Assembly: GCA_021790055.1 (NCBI GenBank)
Contig: JAJYIL010000011.1
Span: 1-16,815, forward strand
From: Bacteroidota bacterium
Lineage (GTDB): Bacteria; Bacteroidota; Ignavibacteria; Ignavibacteriales; Ignavibacteriaceae
Direction of reading: 5' to 3'
DNA: 16,815 nucleotides
Shown: positions 13,999 to 16,815 of the stretch, one piece after another
How positions within the stretch are numbered: position 1 is the stretch's first letter
Layout: every line of letters starts with the position of its first letter
Program-made: the position numbers and the translations under genes
Notes under the pieces: model-generated
Database searches by the model: none
What the model was told of the DNA's origin: nothing
The model's input: only the letters and a program-made list of their open reading frames with translations

Positions 13999-14715
13999 AT
14001 GCTTCTGCGGCAAAAATATCCTTTAACCTGGCATAAGAAAGATTTCTCAATTAAAATATTCTGTTCAATTCCTAATATCGCTACCGGCATTTTGATTAAA
14101 GCCGGTAAAGCATATTTAGTTGTAGATCCGGGCGATGGTATTCTCAGGGATTTAAACAAAGACATAGGAACAAAAAATATTTTAAGCATCTCCAACGCTT
14201 TTATTACTCACGGTCATCATGATCATGTCGGAGGGATTTGGACTTTACTTACTTACATGCGTGTAATGAATAAAAAATCCCCACTTTCAATTCATTATCC
14301 GGCAGGCTGCGTGGAAATCGAGAGTATATACCATGCATTCCACAAAGTTTACTCCAAATCAATTCCTTATGAAATAAAATTAAAGACTATAAAGGATGAA
14401 AAAAGCATACGCAGTAACGGAGTAACAATAAAACCATTCCCTGTTGTACATAAGGAGTACCTGCATGATGGCATAACTACAAAACAGGTGCCTGCATTAG
14501 GCTACAAATTCACTTATGCAAGAATGAATATTTGTTACGGCGGCGATACCGCTTATTGTACCGAGCTTGTTCGTAACGCAAAGAATTCCGACCTTGCAAT
14601 TATAGAAGCCGGGCATGATGAGGAAACTCCGGATGATATGCATATGACAATGAATGAGGCAGCTTCTATCGGCAAGTCGGCTAAAGAATATTTTCTTGTT
14701 CATGTACCGGAATAG
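13999..14715 (+). CDS. Metallo-beta-lactamase-fold hydrolase (RNase Z-like group)
   Basis: A 238-residue metallo-beta-lactamase-fold protein. The metal-binding motif is THGHHDHVGG (H71, H73, D75, H76), with the first strand pair IATGILIKAGKAYLVVDPGDG before it. A later GGDTAYC supplies the bridging aspartate, and VHVPE at the C-terminus the last histidine. The HxHxDH form and the GGDTAY motif recall RNase Z/arylsulfatase-like members, but the length is shorter than typical RNase Z (about 300) and the substrate is unknown. It starts 12 bp after fur and appears to be the last gene of the feo operon. Whether it has an iron-related role is not known. The frame is intact. Confidence 0.85.
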   Translation: MLLRQKYPLTWHKKDFSIKIFCSIPNIATGILIKAGKAYLVVDPGDGILRDLNKDIGTKNILSISNAFITHGHHDHVGGIWTLLTYMRVMNKKSPLSIHYPAGCVEIESIYHAFHKVYSKSIPYEIKLKTIKDEKSIRSNGVTIKPFPVVHKEYLHDGITTKQVPALGYKFTYARMNICYGGDTAYCTELVRNAKNSDLAIIEAGHDEETPDDMHMTMNEAASIGKSAKEYFLVHVPE

Positions 14716-14822
14716 GAGTTATCTACTTACATTACGAAAACTATTTTCCCGTAGGATCAGAATGAAGGAGTAAAATCAAGCATACCCTTACTCAAGTATT
14801 CCAATAGATTCCGAAACATGAG

Positions 14823-15638
14823 TTATTTAGTGACCTTACCTTTTAGGTATATTGTTCCGGTTGGCTTACTCGATCCACCCTTCGGTTCAAGTGTAAGAAT
14901 AAAAGAATACCCCGTATCATCATTATTTAACGGCAGGTCCTTGATATAATAGAAGTTATTTGAATTATAAGCTTTAACCTTAACAACGCCCTCACTAAAA
15001 TTCGAATCATTTTTCACCAGCCACAACTGGTAATCTTTCATTTCATTTATAGGTGGAAGATTTCCTACTTGCAGCACGGCTTCTTTAGAAAATGCGGACC
15101 AAAATATTTTCCCGTAACCGGAAGGATTAACATCCTGACCGGTAAGATTTATTACATCTATATTCTTTTCTTTTAGTACATTGAATAACTTATTATCGTT
15201 TTCAAGTTGCGCACTTCGATCAATTAGAAGGTTATTGAGTTTACTGTTCACGCTGGATATCTGGTATAAATAGAATGTTAAAATCAAAAGTGAAAGAAAA
15301 AGAAGTATGGAGACGGCGGCGACTATATGGTACCGTATCGATGTCATTTCGGGATGATATTTTTTGAAAAGGAATGGCATCCTCTTTTGCTTCCTATTTT
15401 TTTCAACATTAAATATGTCTTGATTTACATTTAAGCCATGATCAATAATATCTACCGTCAGCGGCAGCTTGTCGATCGACTTTTTCGTCCGGTAAAATAT
15501 CTCCTGCAGTTCCCTGTCGCCGCTGTTTAATGCGGATTTAAGCTCTTTCAGCTCGTCCGGCTGAATTGTATTTAAGAAGTATAAAGCACAAAGAGCTTTA
15601 AATCTTTCTCTATCCATCTCAAATTGCTTTTTACTCAC
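14823..15638 (-). CDS. Anti-sigma-K factor (RskA)-like single-pass membrane protein
   Basis: A 271-residue protein with a charged cytoplasmic N-terminal part (1-100), one transmembrane segment (about 104-126, IVAAVSILLFLSLLILTFY), a short coiled-coil-like stretch (128-158), and a C-terminal extracytoplasmic domain. The latter contains DYQLWLVKND (202-211) and FILTLEPKGGSSKPTG (246-261), hallmarks of RskA C-terminal domains. RskA proteins hold an ECF sigma factor inactive at the membrane. The N-terminal part (FKALCALYFLNTIQPDELKEL) resembles the ALGALDPEE start of this group; no HxxxCxxC zinc motif is present. No sigma factor gene is adjacent: the next gene upstream is yjbQ on the other strand. 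It is convergent with the MBL gene, 107 bp apart. The family call is good; the partner is unknown. Confidence 0.8.
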   Translation of the reverse strand: MSKKQFEMDRERFKALCALYFLNTIQPDELKELKSALNSGDRELQEIFYRTKKSIDKLPLTVDIIDHGLNVNQDIFNVEKNRKQKRMPFLFKKYHPEMTSIRYHIVAAVSILLFLSLLILTFYLYQISSVNSKLNNLLIDRSAQLENDNKLFNVLKEKNIDVINLTGQDVNPSGYGKIFWSAFSKEAVLQVGNLPPINEMKDYQLWLVKNDSNFSEGVVKVKAYNSNNFYYIKDLPLNNDDTGYSFILTLEPKGGSSKPTGTIYLKGKVTK

Positions 15639-15788
15639 TTATATTTTTTTCTCTAATCTATAAAATCAAAATCAATTTTTATGTTGTAAATATCAAGTTG
15701 GAAATCCGGTCACTTTTACCTTTAGTCTTTAAGAATATTTCTTTTTATTTTTCGACTGCGTTAATTACAACAACAAAAGGATTTAATT

Positions 15789-16217
15789 ATGCCCTGGTAT
15801 CAAAAAGAAATATTACTATCTCCTAAAAGAAGGGGATTTCATCTTGTTACAAGCGAAATTGAAGACGCAGTAGCTGAGATCCGGAATATAAAAATGGGTA
15901 TCGCAAATATTTTTATCAAGCACACTTCCGCTTCAATTACTCTAAACGAAAATGCAGATCCAAGCGTAAGAATGGATATGGAATCTCACTTCAATAAATT
16001 AGCTCCTGAAAACGCCCCATATTATATTCATAATACCGAAGGACCGGACGATATGCCTGCACACCTCAAATCAGTCATCATTGGCAGCAATGTAACGGTG
16101 CCGATTACCGGCGGAAGAATAAATTTAGGAACCTGGCAGGGCATTTATCTTTGCGAACATCGAAACCATGGCGGCTCACGCAAAATTCTCGTCACCCTAA
16201 ACGGTGATGAATTTTAG
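15789..16217 (+). CDS. yjbQ: YjbQ/UPF0047-family protein (secondary thiamine-phosphate synthase type)
   Basis: A 142-residue protein of the UPF0047 family, complete in length. Conserved features are HTSASITLNENADPSVRMDME (about residues 44-64), with the metal-binding histidine, HNTEGPDDMPAHLKSVIIG (about 80-98), and the C-terminal GRINLGTWQGIYLCEHRNHGG with RKILVTL. Members form trimers and some show weak thiamine-phosphate synthase activity; the physiological role is unclear. It has AAAGGA upstream of the ATG. It is divergent from the anti-sigma-like gene across 150 bp, where I see no good promoter match on either strand. The next gene, a ferredoxin, is convergent. Confidence 0.92.
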   Translation: MPWYQKEILLSPKRRGFHLVTSEIEDAVAEIRNIKMGIANIFIKHTSASITLNENADPSVRMDMESHFNKLAPENAPYYIHNTEGPDDMPAHLKSVIIGSNVTVPITGGRINLGTWQGIYLCEHRNHGGSRKILVTLNGDEF

Positions 16218-16368
16218 ACACTACAATCGCAATCCAATTCTTTTGAGCACTAGAATGATAGAGTAATGTCCGAGATTCCTTTGAAGTAGACAACTCATTT
16301 ATTCCTTAGTTCTATTATTCCAAGATTTACACTACTTTTATTTTAAATTAAAATTCTCACTGCCCTAT
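16218..16368. other. Non-coding stretch between yjbQ and the heptamer array
   Basis: No open frame with family resemblance and no clear terminator is seen. The stretch is AT-rich around 16338-16356 (runs of T and A without a GC stem). Together with the repeat that follows it separates the convergent yjbQ and ferredoxin genes. Confidence 0.5.
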
Positions 16369-16445
16369 ATCAAATATCAAGAACCGGGTGTCATGCATCG
16401 AAAATCGAGCATCAAGTATTGAGTATCAAATATCGAGTATCCGAA
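16369..16445. repeat. Degenerate 7-bp tandem repeat array (ATCRARN), 11 phased units
   Basis: Seven consecutive 7-mers from 16397 read ATCGAAA, ATCGAGC, ATCAAGT, ATTGAGT, ATCAAAT, ATCGAGT, ATCCGAA. Two more units, ATCAAAT and ATCAAGA (16369-16382), lie upstream, separated by exactly 14 bp (two eroded units), so the 7-bp phase is kept over 77 bp. The opposite strand reads as GATACTC/GATATTT-like units and starts 2 bp after the ferredoxin stop, so the array would form the 3' UTR of that gene. It resembles the heptameric short tandem repeats known from cyanobacteria. Function is unknown. Confidence 0.75.
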
Positions 16446-16447
16446 AT

Positions 16448-16804
16448 TCACTGACCGTCTTTGTAGTTCCACTTCTTCTTGTTCTCTTTAACTTCTTCCA
16501 GTGTAGGGAGTTTTTGATCATCGGGACGCTTAGGTACAATACGCTTCTTGCCGACTATCCTTGCGTTTATTTCTATATCTTCCTGGAAAACACCGGGTAC
16601 TAATTCATCTTCAAATATGGCTTCCCAGGGGCATTCCGGTACACATGCATTACAGTTTATACATTCATCGGGATCGATTAGCAATTGGCTGTTCGGTATT
16701 GTAGGGTCATCACCCTTGTACTGGTAGATGCAGTCAACCGGACATACTTGAGTACATGAAATATCAAGACAGTCCCTGCAAAGCTTAGTGATTACGTACG
16801 CCAT
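16448..16804 (-). CDS. fdxA: 7Fe ferredoxin, Azotobacter FdI (FdxA) type
   Basis: A 118-residue electron carrier with two clusters. C9-x7-C17-x3-C21 with an extra C12 and C25 reproduces the pattern of Azotobacter vinelandii FdI (C8, C11, C16, C20, C24), and ECINCNACVPECP supplies C48, C51, C54 and C58. By that analogy C9, C17 and C58 hold a [3Fe-4S] cluster, and C21, C48, C51 and C54 a [4Fe-4S] cluster. The loop between the two halves is longer than in FdI (KGDDPTIPNSQ). The C-terminal third after residue 75 is the charged extension found in this group. AGGA lies 8 bp before the ATG, and the gene begins 11 bp from the window edge, so any upstream partner is not visible. The heptamer repeat follows its stop. 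Confidence 0.92.
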   Translation of the reverse strand: MAYVITKLCRDCLDISCTQVCPVDCIYQYKGDDPTIPNSQLLIDPDECINCNACVPECPWEAIFEDELVPGVFQEDIEINARIVGKKRIVPKRPDDQKLPTLEEVKENKKKWNYKDGQ

Positions 16805-16815
16805 TTATTTTCCTG

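Noticed and set aside
14716..14822. Gap between the convergent MBL and anti-sigma genes, examined for a bidirectional terminator
   Set aside because: No stem of useful length with a T-run on either side was found.
16369..16445. Repeat array considered as CRISPR
   Set aside because: The unit is 7 bp with no spacers and no cas genes nearby, so it is a simple tandem repeat.
16388..16603. Plus-strand frame of 71 codons over the heptamer repeat and the ferredoxin 3' end
   Set aside because: It lies antisense to a firmly identified ferredoxin, and its N-terminal part is the translated repeat; no family resemblance.

Overview
The window is a protein-dense, AT-rich stretch (roughly 40% G+C by eye) from a bacterium that is probably in the Bacteroidota/Ignavibacteriota group. 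Three things point that way. Most genes lack a clear Shine-Dalgarno sequence. A promoter upstream of thrA fits the Bacteroidota pattern TTTG-N20-TAnnTTTG. The proteins also look like that group, for example a P5C reductase with a TPRGITISGLN-type signature and an Azotobacter FdI-type 7Fe ferredoxin. No rRNA, tRNA, insertion sequence, phage gene or CRISPR array was seen. The phylum call is an inference.

Layout. Bases 1-1451 hold the end of an arsenic operon: the 3' part of an ArsR-type repressor, a drastically shortened acr3 (arsenite permease) and an intact arsM (arsenite methyltransferase). Bases 1550-7611 hold a complete threonine branch: a regulatory leader, thrA (aspartokinase-homoserine dehydrogenase), asd, thrB and thrC. 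Together these take aspartate to threonine. proC (proline synthesis) follows at 7683-8498. Bases 8595-11004 hold an mrp-nifU-type pair (Fe-S carriers) and an AI-2E-family membrane protein. Bases 11252-14715 hold feoA-feoB-fur-MBL hydrolase, an iron-uptake operon with its probable regulator. The right end has a convergent anti-sigma-K-like membrane protein (minus strand), yjbQ (plus strand) and a 7Fe ferredoxin (minus strand). A degenerate 7-bp tandem repeat lies just past the ferredoxin stop codon.

The most interesting element is the thrA leader at about 1556-1753. It combines a promoter, a 28-codon leader ORF with threonine codons at 15-18, 20 and 23, and four RNA segments that can form a 1:2 stem, an alternative 2:3 antiterminator, or a 3:4 intrinsic terminator ending in a T-run. 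This is the logic of ribosome-mediated transcription attenuation, as in E. coli thrL, but in a lineage where I do not know it to be well described. A second intrinsic terminator lies between asd and thrB, so expression of thrBC may be set separately.

Other oddities: the mini-Acr3 has lost its central and C-terminal helices; Mrp lacks both cysteines of the usual CxxC; FeoB carries TMTD at the G4 position; a fur-family gene starts with TTG behind a strong AAGGAG; and the anti-sigma-like gene has no sigma factor next to it within the window.
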